Shown piece by piece: positions 27,821-36,345 of a stretch of 64,000 nt of DNA (its first letter is position 1; every line of letters starts with the position of its first letter). Made by a program: the position numbers and the translations under genes. The DNA is taken from assembly GCF_000423925.1 (NCBI RefSeq), contig NZ_KE384106.1, positions 21,761-85,760 of the forward strand. Reading direction: 5' to 3'. The notes beneath the pieces are model-generated. The model saw nothing but the letters and a program-made list of their open reading frames with translations, had not been told where the DNA came from and searched no databases. Source of the DNA: Butyrivibrio sp. VCD2006 (GTDB taxonomy: Bacteria > Bacillota > Clostridia > Lachnospirales > Lachnospiraceae).

Positions 27821-28354
27821 ATGGCCACATGGAATTCCAGAGGTCTAAGAGGGCAGACTCTCGAAGAACTGATAAATCGTACAAACGAGAAGTATCAGGA
27901 AGATGAGCTTGCCCTTATTCAAAAGATCCCAACACCTATTACACCTATAAAAATTGAAAAAGAGACAAGACATATAACACTTGCGTATTTTGACCAAAAA
28001 AGTACTGTCGATTATATCGGAGCTGTTCAGGGGATTCCGGTATGCTTTGATGCAAAGGAATGTGCTCAGGATACTTTTGCTCTTGAAAATATACATCCGC
28101 ATCAGGTTTCCTTTATGGAAAAATTTGAGAAGCAGGATGGAGTCGCTTTTTTTCTTATCTATTACACCGGCAAAGGTGAATTCTACTACCTGACATTCAG
28201 AGCTCTTAAGAGATTTTGGGACAGAGCATCAGAGGGTGGAAGGAAAAGCTTTAGATATGATGAACTTGATCCTGAATTCGTAATTTCTGACGATAGCATG
28301 GGATACATTCCATATCTTGAATTATTGCAAAAGGATCTCGATCAAAGAGATTGA
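27821..28354 (+). CDS. recU: Holliday junction resolvase RecU
   Basis: RecU is the Firmicutes Holliday-junction resolvase working with RuvAB (encoded at the start of this window). The 177 residues have the family's nuclease core: RGLRGQTLEELINRTN, DYIGAVQGIPVCFDAKEC (the D...E-x-K type catalytic set), and IHPHQVSFMEKFEKQDGVAFFLIYY. Slightly shorter than the ~200-residue Bacillus protein. RBS GAGGT. Its stop overlaps a candidate promoter for the his operon. Confidence 0.93.
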   Translation: MATWNSRGLRGQTLEELINRTNEKYQEDELALIQKIPTPITPIKIEKETRHITLAYFDQKSTVDYIGAVQGIPVCFDAKECAQDTFALENIHPHQVSFMEKFEKQDGVAFFLIYYTGKGEFYYLTFRALKRFWDRASEGGRKSFRYDELDPEFVISDDSMGYIPYLELLQKDLDQRD

Positions 28355-28379
28355 CAAATAAATTGTATTCCTATAAACT
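28351..28379 (+). promoter_or_regulatory. Candidate promoter of the his operon
   Basis: A perfect TTGACA (28351-28356) overlaps the recU stop codon. TAAACT at 28374-28379 gives a 17-nt spacer (TATAAA at 28372 gives 15). The ~65-nt leader before hisZ shows no His-codon run and no T-box (no GGTGG core), so I see no attenuator. Confidence 0.6.
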
Positions 28380-28445
28380 TAAATAAATTTAATGTAGTAG
28401 CAAAGTAGCACGTTAACGCAATAAAGTGTTTTATGGGAGACGTTT

Positions 28446-29558
28446 ATGAATCGTAGACTTTTACACACTCCGGAAGGAGTACGTGATTTATATGGAGCTG
28501 AATGCAGCGACAGATCATGGGTAAAGAATAAAATCTGCAGACGTATGAAGTTATACGGCTTTGAAGAGATTGATACACCGACCTTCGAGTTTTTTGATGT
28601 TTTTGCTGAGGAAATCAGCAGTAATAGCGAAAAGGAACTTTATAAATTCTTTGATCAGGATGGAATGACAATGGTTCTTCGCCCTGATTTCACGCCTTCT
28701 GTGGCAAGATGTGTAAGTAAATATTTTTTAGAGGATGATGAACCTGTAAGATTCTGCTATAGCGGGAAAACCTTCTTAAATACACATAGCCTGCAGGGTA
28801 AATTGAAAGAATCTACTCAGATCGGCGCTGAGCTTATGAATGATGGTTCAATTTTCGCTGATGCAGAGATGATAGCTCTTTTGGTTGAGGCAATATCGTC
28901 TACAGGCCTTAATGATTTCAAAATCAGTATCGGTGATGCAGATTACTATTATGGAATCTGCGAGGAAGCCGGCATTGATTATGATACTGAGGAATTAATA
29001 AGGGAAATGCTTGTTTCAAGGAATGCATTTGCTGCAGACCTCATCATGGAAGAGTCTGGTATCTCAGAGAAATATCGTGAGCTTATAAAGAACGTTTCAA
29101 CCTGTATTGGTGATGCAGATGTTCTTGAACAGGCAGGAAAGCTTGTAAATAACAAGAGATCCCTAATGGCTATAGAGCATCTTCAAAACCTTTATAAGGT
29201 TTTATGCAGCTATGGTATCGAGAAGTATATTTCATTTGACCTGGGTATGCTCAGTAAATTCAACTATTACACAGGCGTAATGTTCGGTGCTTATACCTAT
29301 GGCGTAGGAGATGCAATAGCTAAAGGTGGAAGATATGATGACCTTCTTGACAGATTCGGTAAGAGTGCGCCTTCCATAGGCTTTATGATAAATCTGGATG
29401 ATCTGATGAAGGCTCTCTACAATCAGAAGGTATCTCTTCCTGTACATGATAAAGCTACCGTCATCGAATACACTGAGGACAATTTTAAAGAAGCATTGTC
29501 TAAAGCAAAGGACTTAAGAGATCAGGGAAAACGAGTTATCTTAAAGGGGGCGAAATAA
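28446..29558 (+). CDS. hisZ: ATP phosphoribosyltransferase regulatory subunit HisZ
   Basis: HisZ is a histidyl-tRNA-synthetase paralogue that activates short-form HisG and mediates histidine feedback. The 370-residue protein begins RRLLHTPEGVRDLYGAEC and has HisRS-like motif 2 (LRPDFTPSVARCVSKYF) and GGRYDDLLDRFG, but lacks the anticodon-binding domain, and motifs for aminoacylation are weak. The next gene is a short hisG, which needs HisZ. RBS GGGAGA (28435-28440). Confidence 0.94.
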   Translation: MNRRLLHTPEGVRDLYGAECSDRSWVKNKICRRMKLYGFEEIDTPTFEFFDVFAEEISSNSEKELYKFFDQDGMTMVLRPDFTPSVARCVSKYFLEDDEPVRFCYSGKTFLNTHSLQGKLKESTQIGAELMNDGSIFADAEMIALLVEAISSTGLNDFKISIGDADYYYGICEEAGIDYDTEELIREMLVSRNAFAADLIMEESGISEKYRELIKNVSTCIGDADVLEQAGKLVNNKRSLMAIEHLQNLYKVLCSYGIEKYISFDLGMLSKFNYYTGVMFGAYTYGVGDAIAKGGRYDDLLDRFGKSAPSIGFMINLDDLMKALYNQKVSLPVHDKATVIEYTEDNFKEALSKAKDLRDQGKRVILKGAK

Positions 29559-29559
29559 T

Positions 29560-30207
29560 ATGAATAATCAGGATAGATATCTTACATTTGCCCTCGGAAA
29601 GGGACGACTTGTTGAATCTACAATGGAACTTCTGAAAAAATGCGGTATACAGTGTGAAGAAGTCACTGATAAGAAGACAAGGAAGCTTATTTTTACAAAC
29701 GAAGAGTTAAAGCTTAAATTTTTCCTGGCAAAAGGTCCGGACGTGCCGACATATGTTGAGTATGGCGCTGCGGATATCGGTATAGTCGGAAAAGATACGA
29801 TTATGGAAGAAAACCGCAGTGTTTATGAGGTGCTTGATCTGGGCTTTGGAAAATGCAGAATGTGTGTCTGCGGCCCTGAATCAGCAAGAGAACTGCTGGA
29901 TCACCATGAAATGATCAAGGTTGCAAGTAAATATCCAAACATTGCAAAGGACTATTTCTATAACAGAAAGAACCAGACAGTCGATATAATAAAGCTTAAT
30001 GGCTCAGTTGAGCTTGGTCCTATAGTTAACCTATCAGACGTAATAGTTGATATTGTTGAGACAGGCAGTACGCTTAGAGAAAACGGACTTACCGTACTTG
30101 AAGAAATCTGCCCTCTTTCAGCAAGAGTAATTGTTAATCAGGTTAGTATGCAGATGGAAGCTGAGAGAATTCACAAGCTAATTCGTGAGATGAAGGAGAA
30201 TCTATAA
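29560..30207 (+). CDS. hisG: ATP phosphoribosyltransferase catalytic subunit HisG (short form)
   Basis: First enzyme of histidine synthesis: ATP + PRPP to phosphoribosyl-ATP. The 215 residues contain LTFALGKGRLVESTMELLKKCGI, the DVPTYVEYGAADIGIVGKDTI region and the PRPP-binding loop DIVETGSTLRENGL. It lacks the C-terminal regulatory domain of long HisG, matching the presence of hisZ one nt upstream. RBS AAAGGGGG. Confidence 0.97.
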   Translation: MNNQDRYLTFALGKGRLVESTMELLKKCGIQCEEVTDKKTRKLIFTNEELKLKFFLAKGPDVPTYVEYGAADIGIVGKDTIMEENRSVYEVLDLGFGKCRMCVCGPESARELLDHHEMIKVASKYPNIAKDYFYNRKNQTVDIIKLNGSVELGPIVNLSDVIVDIVETGSTLRENGLTVLEEICPLSARVIVNQVSMQMEAERIHKLIREMKENL

Positions 30208-31502
30208 TGCGCATAGTAGAGCTTAATGACAAGACAAAGGGAGAACTCCTTGAAAAACTTTTAAAAAGAAGTCCCTCTAATTACGGGGAATATGAAAATA
30301 TTGTCAATGATATAATCGCTAATGTCAGAGAAAATGGTGACAAAGCCTTATTTGAATACACTTCCAAGTTTGATCACTTTGATCTTTCTGCTGACACAAT
30401 TAAAGTAACAAGACAGGAAATAGACGAAGCATATAAGGCCTTGGATGCGGACTTCATAGAAGTTATTAAAAAGAGTGCTGAGAATATCCGCGTCTTCCAT
30501 GAAAAGCAAAAGAGAAATACATGGATTGATACAAATGAAGACGGATCAATTTTGGGACAGAGAATCATTCCCATTGAGATTTCGGGTGTATATGTTCCCG
30601 GCGGAAAGGCAGCTTATCCTTCAAGCGTTCTTATGAATGTAATACCCGCGAAGGTTGCAGGTGTTGAGAGAATTATAATGTGCACACCTCCTTCCAAGGA
30701 TGGAAAAGTAAATCCCGGAACACTGGTTGCAGCTGATATTGCCGGAGTTACTGAGGTTTATAAGGTAGGTGGAGCTCAGGCTGTTGCAGCTATGGCGTTT
30801 GGCACAGAATCAGTTCCGAAGGTTGATAAGATAACAGGCCCCGGCAACATTTTTGTAGCACTTGCTAAGAAAGCATGCTTTGGATATGTATCTATTGATT
30901 CAATTGCAGGTCCCTCAGAGATTCTCGTAATTGCTGATGAGACTGCAAATCCAAGATATGTTGCAGCTGATCTTTTATCTCAGGCAGAGCACGATGAGAT
31001 GGCAAGTGCTATACTTGTAACAACAAGTAAGGAGCTTGCTGACAATGTTTCAAAGGAAATCGATGGATTTGTAAAAGAACTCGAAAGAGCAGAAATCATA
31101 ACAAAATCCCTTGATAACTATGGATATATATTTGTTGCCGAGAATATGTCTGATGTCATTGACGCCGCAAATGCCATTGCTTCAGAGCATCTTGAAATTA
31201 TTACAAAAAATCCCTTCGAAGTTATGCCTAAGATTAAGCATGCCGGTGCAATTTTCCTCGGCGCTTATTCTTCTGAGCCACTTGGTGATTACTTTGCAGG
31301 ACCTAATCATATCCTGCCTACTAACCAGACTGCGAGATTCTTCTCGCCCTTATCAGTGGATGATTTTGTAAAGAAAACAAGTATAATCGCGTATTCTGAA
31401 GAAGGACTTAAGAAGGTTCACGAGGATATAGAGCTTTTTGCAAAGAATGAAGGATTAACAGCTCACGCTAATTCAATAGCTGTTAGATTTGAGGAGGACT
31501 GA
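30207..31502 (+). CDS. hisD: Histidinol dehydrogenase HisD
   Basis: NAD- and zinc-dependent enzyme for the last two oxidations, L-histidinol to L-histidine. The 431 residues show the family pattern: GVYVPGGKAAYPSSVLMNVIPAKVAGV, GGAQAVAAMAFGTESVPKVDKITGPGN, SIAGPSEILVIAD, DLLSQAEHDEMA (zinc ligands) and FAGPNHILPT. Its ATG overlaps the hisG stop by one base. Confidence 0.98.
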   Translation: MRIVELNDKTKGELLEKLLKRSPSNYGEYENIVNDIIANVRENGDKALFEYTSKFDHFDLSADTIKVTRQEIDEAYKALDADFIEVIKKSAENIRVFHEKQKRNTWIDTNEDGSILGQRIIPIEISGVYVPGGKAAYPSSVLMNVIPAKVAGVERIIMCTPPSKDGKVNPGTLVAADIAGVTEVYKVGGAQAVAAMAFGTESVPKVDKITGPGNIFVALAKKACFGYVSIDSIAGPSEILVIADETANPRYVAADLLSQAEHDEMASAILVTTSKELADNVSKEIDGFVKELERAEIITKSLDNYGYIFVAENMSDVIDAANAIASEHLEIITKNPFEVMPKIKHAGAIFLGAYSSEPLGDYFAGPNHILPTNQTARFFSPLSVDDFVKKTSIIAYSEEGLKKVHEDIELFAKNEGLTAHANSIAVRFEED

Positions 31503-31503
31503 T

Positions 31504-32091
31504 ATGTCTCGAAAAGGTATGGTTCAGAGAAAAACAGGGGAGACAGACATAACTGTTGAAATCGAGCTCGATGGCTCGGGAAAATCCGACATTAACACAG
31601 GAATTGGGTTCTTTGACCACATGCTTTCAGCTTTTGCGAGGCATGGATTATTTGACCTTACTGTAAAATGTGGCGGAGATACCTATGTTGACGGACATCA
31701 CAGTGTCGAGGATACAGGAATAGTACTTGGTCAGGCTATCGCTCAGGCACTTTCTGAAAAGAAGGGTATCAAAAGATATGGAAGTTCCATTCTTCCCATG
31801 GACGAAACCCTTGTAATGGCAGCCATTGATCTTTGCGGAAGACCGTATTTTGTTATGGATGCTGAGTTTTTAGCACCAATGATCGGTGAGTTTGACACTC
31901 AGCTTGTAAGAGAGTTTTTCTATGCCTTATCCTATGGAGCAATGATGAATCTTCACCTCAGAGTTATCACTGGTGTGAACGATCACCACAAGGTTGAAGC
32001 TTTATTCAAGGCATTCGCCAAGGCTCTTGATGAAGCTACAATGATAGATGAGAGAATTACTGGTGTACTAAGCACCAAAGGAAGTCTTTAA
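31504..32091 (+). CDS. hisB: Imidazoleglycerol-phosphate dehydratase HisB
   Basis: Dehydrates imidazole glycerol phosphate to imidazole acetol phosphate with manganese. 195 residues from ATG at 31504 (GGAGG just upstream within the hisD end). Metal-binding motifs are intact: FFDHML, DGHHSVEDTGIVLGQA and NDHHKVEALFKAFAKAL. It is the monofunctional form without the histidinol-phosphatase domain. One nt after hisD. Confidence 0.97.
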   Translation: MSRKGMVQRKTGETDITVEIELDGSGKSDINTGIGFFDHMLSAFARHGLFDLTVKCGGDTYVDGHHSVEDTGIVLGQAIAQALSEKKGIKRYGSSILPMDETLVMAAIDLCGRPYFVMDAEFLAPMIGEFDTQLVREFFYALSYGAMMNLHLRVITGVNDHHKVEALFKAFAKALDEATMIDERITGVLSTKGSL

Positions 32092-32109
32092 TAAACCGGG
32101 AGAATATTT

Positions 32110-33387
32110 ATGCTTAAAAAATTTGTGCCCTGCATTTACCTTTTGAAAGGTAATGCAGTAACTTCATTAGAAAATGCTGATGTCATTTCAGATTCACCAG
32201 TGGCTCTTGCTGAAAAATATGATGATGACGACTGTGATGCACTCATAATCTTTGATATGTCAGAAGGAGATGCTGAGCATGAAGAGTCTCTCGATATCAT
32301 AAAAGAGATTTGCAGCATGGTTTCCTGTGATGTATACGGCGCAGGAAATGTAAAGAGAATGGAGGATATCAAAAAGCTCCTTTATGCTGGTTGCAAGAAA
32401 GCTTGCCTCAATTTCTCGAAGCAGGGTAATATCGATATTTTGCAGGAGGTTTCTGAAAAATTCGGTAAGGATAAGATTTGCATTTGTTACACTGAAACAG
32501 ATAAGATTTCAGCATATGATGATCAGATAAGAAAATATGCCGACGAGCTTATTCTTCTTAACAGCTCCGAGATAAAGAAAACTTTTGAAATTGACCTGCC
32601 TACAATTCTCTGTGTGCCTGATCTTTCACTTGATAAGATGATAAGACTACTGTCTGAGAGCTGTGTCAGCGGATTGTCAGGAAGAGCCATCAATGCAAAT
32701 TCCGCAGAGATTCGGAATATGAAGAATATCTGTGCTGAGAATGATCTTGCAGTTAATCGCATTGTACCTAATTTTACCTGGGAAGACTTTAAGAAAAACT
32801 CAGATGGAATGGTCCCGGTTGTTGTTCAGGACTATAGAACAGATGCTGTTTTAATGGTTGCTTACTTCAATGAGGAATCCTATAAGAAAACTCTTGAGTG
32901 CGGCAAAATGACATATTTTAGCAGAAGCAGAAACGAACTGTGGTTAAAGGGCGAGACCAGTGGTCATTTCCAATATGTAAAAAAGCTTACTGCGGATTGT
33001 GATATGGATACCATACTTGCAAAGGTTAAGCAGGTAGGTGTTGCATGCCACACCGGAAGCTATTCATGCTTCTTTAATGAAATCACTGGCAAAAAATATG
33101 CAGAAAAGAATCCTCAGAAGGTTCTTGATAGTGTATTTGCTGTAATAAATGACAGAAAGACCAATCCCAGAGAAGGCTCCTACACTAATTACCTGTTTGA
33201 AAAAGGCCTTGATAAGATCCTTAAAAAGGTCGGTGAAGAGAGCACAGAGATGGTTATCGCTGCAAAAAATAAAAATTCAAATGAACTCATTTACGAAATG
33301 GCCGATTTCCTGTATCATATGATGGTACTAATGGCAGAAAAAGATATTACCTGGGAAGAGATAACAGACGAACTTGCCAGAAGATAA
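32110..33387 (+). CDS. hisI: HisIE with a degenerate HisF/HisA-like N-terminal domain
   Basis: 425-residue fusion. Residues ~218-325 are HisI, phosphoribosyl-AMP cyclohydrolase (WLKGETSGHFQYVKK, DCDMDT, ACHTGSYSCFF), and ~338-425 HisE, phosphoribosyl-ATP diphosphatase (NPREGSYTNYLFEKG, KVGEESTEMVIAAKN). The first ~210 residues resemble a HisF/HisA barrel: MLKKFVPCIYLLKGN aligns with the HisF opening, but the catalytic Asp after 'CL' is Tyr10, and the GGGI phosphate loop reads YGAGN. This domain is therefore probably not catalytic and may be structural or regulatory. No hisA, hisF or hisH is present in this cluster. RBS CGGGAGAA. Confidence 0.93.
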   Translation: MLKKFVPCIYLLKGNAVTSLENADVISDSPVALAEKYDDDDCDALIIFDMSEGDAEHEESLDIIKEICSMVSCDVYGAGNVKRMEDIKKLLYAGCKKACLNFSKQGNIDILQEVSEKFGKDKICICYTETDKISAYDDQIRKYADELILLNSSEIKKTFEIDLPTILCVPDLSLDKMIRLLSESCVSGLSGRAINANSAEIRNMKNICAENDLAVNRIVPNFTWEDFKKNSDGMVPVVVQDYRTDAVLMVAYFNEESYKKTLECGKMTYFSRSRNELWLKGETSGHFQYVKKLTADCDMDTILAKVKQVGVACHTGSYSCFFNEITGKKYAEKNPQKVLDSVFAVINDRKTNPREGSYTNYLFEKGLDKILKKVGEESTEMVIAAKNKNSNELIYEMADFLYHMMVLMAEKDITWEEITDELARR

Positions 33388-33430
33388 ATCGCTGCAATAA
33401 TATCTTTTATGTATATTTTTGAGGTGTAAT

Positions 33431-35311
33431 TTGAACGAGAAATTAGCTTTATCAGATGAAATCCTTCTTAGCATTAGTAAACCTGAGCGCTATATTGGCG
33501 GAGAGGTTAACAGTGCTGTGAAGGATTTATCTAACATTAAAATCAGATTTGCATTCTGTTTTCCGGATGTTTACGAGATAGGTATGTCTCATCTGGGAAT
33601 TCAGATTCTGTATGGTCTATTCAATGAATATGATGACGTATGGTGCGAGCGGGTATTTTCTCCCTGGTCCGATATGGACAGCGTAATGAGAGAGAATAAC
33701 ATCCCGCTTTTTGCTTTGGAATCACAAGATCCTATTAAGAATTTCGATTTTCTTGGATTCACTCTGCAATATGAGATGTGCTATACAAACATCTTACAGG
33801 TTCTTGATCTTTCAGGAGTGCCTATCTATACCAAGGACAGAACCTGGGATGATCCGATTGTGATTGGTGGTGGCCCCTGTTCCTATAACCCTGAACCAAT
33901 AGCAGATTTCTTTGATCTTTTCTATATTGGTGAGGGTGAGACCAAATACCGCGAGCTCTTTGATCTTTATGAAAAGAGCAAGGAAGAGGGCATTTCAAGA
34001 GAAGAGTTTTTATATAGATGCTCTCAGATAGACGGCATTTACGTTCCCTCTCTCTATGAGATCAGCTATAAGGAAGACGGAACCATAGAATCAATTACAA
34101 CTCTAAGGGAGAATGTTCCGGCAGTAGTTAAGAAGGAACTCTGCCTTGATCTTACAAATGCCTATTATCCCATGAAGCCTGTTATGCCTTTCATAAGAGT
34201 TACTCAGGACAGAGTAGTTATGGAAGTAATGAGAGGCTGTATCAGAGGCTGCAGATTCTGTCAGGCAGGTCAATTGTACAGACCTCTTCGTGAGAGAGAC
34301 GTTAAGACATTAAAGGAATATGCAATAACATTACTGAAAAATACTGGGTATGAAGAAATCTCTTTAAGCTCTCTTAGTACCAGTGACTACACAGGCCTTA
34401 ATGAGCTTTTGGAATTTCTTATAGATTACTGTAATGAGCACAAGGTTAATATATCTTTACCCTCACTTAGAATTGATGCATTTTCCCTGGACGTAATGAG
34501 TAAGGTTCAGGATGTTAAGAAGTCATCACTTACCTTTGCGCCCGAGGCCGGCTCTCAGAGAATGAGAAATGTTATAAATAAAGGTCTTACCGAGGAAGAT
34601 ATTTTGAGAGGCGCTCACGAAGCATTTCTTGGAGGATGGAACAAGGTTAAGCTTTATTTCATGCTTGGACTTCCGGGTGAAACCACCGAGGACATTGAAG
34701 GCATCGGTGATATAGCCAACAAAATTGCAGTTGAGTATTTTGAGACAGTTCCGAAGGAAAAGAGGAACGGCAGAACCATAGAGATTACTGCAAGTACATC
34801 ATTCTTTGTTCCCAAGCCCTTCACACCTTTCCAGTGGGCATCAATGAATACTAAGGAAGAATTTCTTGATAAAGCCAGCATCACAAGAAAAGGAATCATG
34901 TCTCAGCTTAATCAGAAGCACATTAAATACAACTGGCATGAAGCAGACGCAAGTATGCTTGAAGGAATCCTTGCTAGAGGCGATAGAAAGCTTTCAACTG
35001 TTATTTACAATGTATATAAACGCGGATGCATCTTTGATGCCTGGAGTGAACACTTCAAAAATGATATCTGGCTTGAGGAGCTTGAAAAGGCCGGACTTGA
35101 TCCTATGTTTTATGTAAAACGCGAGAGAACTAAGGACGAAATCCTTCCCTGGGATATGCTTGATTGCGGTGTTTCCAAGGAATTCCTGTGGCGTGAATGG
35201 GAGACCTCCAAGCAGGCAAAGGTTTCACCTAACTGCAGACAGTCCTGCATGGGCTGCGGCGGTGCAAATTATGGTGTTGGAATCTGTTTCCAGCCTAAGA
35301 CAGGTGTGTAA
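33431..35311 (+). CDS. Radical SAM protein with B12-binding-like N-terminus (TIGR03960 type)
   Basis: 626 residues from TTG at 33431, four nt after GAGGTG. The N-terminal third is a cobalamin-binding-like Rossmann region (IRFAFCFPDVYEIGMSHLGIQILYGL); the radical SAM core has the CxxxCxxC cluster site (MRGCIRGCRFCQAGQLYRP), and a Cys-rich end (CRQSCMGCGGANYGVGICFQ). In Clostridia this family is encoded just before a DUF2344 protein, RNase E/G and L21, exactly as here, which suggests an RNA or ribosome-linked modification. The reaction is not known to me. Confidence 0.88.
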   Translation: MNEKLALSDEILLSISKPERYIGGEVNSAVKDLSNIKIRFAFCFPDVYEIGMSHLGIQILYGLFNEYDDVWCERVFSPWSDMDSVMRENNIPLFALESQDPIKNFDFLGFTLQYEMCYTNILQVLDLSGVPIYTKDRTWDDPIVIGGGPCSYNPEPIADFFDLFYIGEGETKYRELFDLYEKSKEEGISREEFLYRCSQIDGIYVPSLYEISYKEDGTIESITTLRENVPAVVKKELCLDLTNAYYPMKPVMPFIRVTQDRVVMEVMRGCIRGCRFCQAGQLYRPLRERDVKTLKEYAITLLKNTGYEEISLSSLSTSDYTGLNELLEFLIDYCNEHKVNISLPSLRIDAFSLDVMSKVQDVKKSSLTFAPEAGSQRMRNVINKGLTEEDILRGAHEAFLGGWNKVKLYFMLGLPGETTEDIEGIGDIANKIAVEYFETVPKEKRNGRTIEITASTSFFVPKPFTPFQWASMNTKEEFLDKASITRKGIMSQLNQKHIKYNWHEADASMLEGILARGDRKLSTVIYNVYKRGCIFDAWSEHFKNDIWLEELEKAGLDPMFYVKRERTKDEILPWDMLDCGVSKEFLWREWETSKQAKVSPNCRQSCMGCGGANYGVGICFQPKTGV

Positions 35312-35320
35312 TATATTTTT

Positions 35321-35534
35321 ATGAGTAAAAGACAATCTTCTTAGTCTTTGAGAAGACAGTATGAGTTAAAGAAAAACTTCTTAATCTTTGAGAAGACAGT
35401 ACGAGTTAAAGAAAAACTTCTTAATCTATGAGAAGGAAGTATGAGTTAAAGAAAAACTTCTTAATCTTTGAGAAGACAGTACGAGTTAAAGAAAAACTTC
35501 TTAATCTTTGAGAAGGTAGTATGAGTTAAAGAAA
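35321..35534 (+). repeat. Tandem repeat array, 40-bp unit, five full copies plus a partial
   Basis: Units start at 35321, 35361, 35401, 35441 and 35481, each exactly 40 bp, beginning A(T/C)GAGT(T)AAA and ending AGAAG(A/G)(C/T/A)AGT. A 14-nt partial copy (35521-35534) ends 3 nt before a double-hairpin element. The array is noncoding. The AAGACAG word in the unit also occurs in the last codons of the radical SAM gene. Confidence 0.95.
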
Positions 35535-35537
35535 TAT

Positions 35538-35584
35538 GCCTTCTCCCTTTTAGGGAGAAGGTGGCACGAAGTGCCGGATGAGGG
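35538..35584 (+). repeat. Double-hairpin repeat element, copy 2 (before the DUF2344 gene)
   Basis: Hairpin 1 CCTTCTCCC (35539-35547)/GGGAGAAGG (35553-35561), loop TTTTA. Hairpin 2 GGCAC/GTGCC around GAA (35563-35575). The tail GGATGAGGG (35576-35584) is 5 nt from the DUF2344 start ATG at 35590 and serves as its only ribosome site. The tail's own ATG reads ATG-AGG-GTA-TAA, stopping just before the real start. Confidence 0.92.
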
Positions 35585-35589
35585 TATAA

Positions 35590-36345
35590 ATGAAAAAATT
35601 ACGCTTAAAATTCAGTAAGCACGGTCCCATCCGCTTCCTTGGCCATCTCGATGTGATGAGATATGTCCAGAAAGCAATTAGACGCGCTGAAATAGATATA
35701 AAATATAGTGAGGGCTACAGTCCTCATCAGATTCTTTCCTTTGCTCAGCCCCTTAGTGTAGGTTCAACTACTGACGGCGACTACATGGATATGACAGTTC
35801 TTAGCTGTGATAGCATTCAGTCAGTAATGGACGCATTAAACGGCGCAATGAATGAAGGAATAGAAATACTTGCTATTACTGAACTCCCTGAAAAGTGCGA
35901 GAATGCGATGACAAGTGTGTCTGCAGCTGAATATGTTATTTCCTTCAGAGAAGGCAAGGAGCCTAAGTTTGATCTATCAGAAACATTTAGCAGATTTATG
36001 GCTCAGGCTGAGATCCCTGCAGTTAAAAAGACAAAAAACGGCGAAAAAACCATTGATATAAAGCCTTTGATTTATAATTATGAGATTCTCGACGGAAACA
36101 AGATACATGTTTTATTATCTGCAGGAAGCAGTAGTAACCTGAAGGCTGCGCTATTAACTGAGAGTCTTTTTGCTTTTGCAGGCGAAGAAATGAAAGAGTT
36201 CGCAGCCAAGTTCAACAGACTTGAAACATATCTTTCAGGCGATGATGATAAAGGACATTATGTTCAACCAATGATTCCTGAAAAAATGTCTGAGGTTTCT
36301 TTCGCTTCTGCAGATGGAGTCTCACAGGGTAAGATATATGTCTGA
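35590..36345 (+). CDS. DUF2344 (TIGR03936) protein
   Basis: 251 residues starting KKLRLKFSKHGPIRFLGHLDVMRYVQKAIRRAEIDIKYSEGYSPHQILSF in pieces typical of the TIGR03936/DUF2344 family (RFLGHLD and SEGYSPHQ are diagnostic). In many Clostridia it is encoded between the TIGR03960 radical SAM protein and RNase E/G, and is sometimes fused to the former, so the two likely act together. Molecular role unknown to me. Its ribosome binding site is the tail of a repeat element; the gene overlaps the next by 8 nt. Confidence 0.86.
   Translation: MKKLRLKFSKHGPIRFLGHLDVMRYVQKAIRRAEIDIKYSEGYSPHQILSFAQPLSVGSTTDGDYMDMTVLSCDSIQSVMDALNGAMNEGIEILAITELPEKCENAMTSVSAAEYVISFREGKEPKFDLSETFSRFMAQAEIPAVKKTKNGEKTIDIKPLIYNYEILDGNKIHVLLSAGSSSNLKAALLTESLFAFAGEEMKEFAAKFNRLETYLSGDDDKGHYVQPMIPEKMSEVSFASADGVSQGKIYV

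Noticed and set aside
28355..28445. T-box or His attenuator before hisZ
   Set aside because: No T-box core, no run of His codons, and no terminator/antiterminator pair could be made out.
35321..35534. CRISPR array
   Set aside because: The 40-bp units are contiguous with no unique spacers and no cas genes are nearby; the same holds for the arrays at 47591 and 52008.
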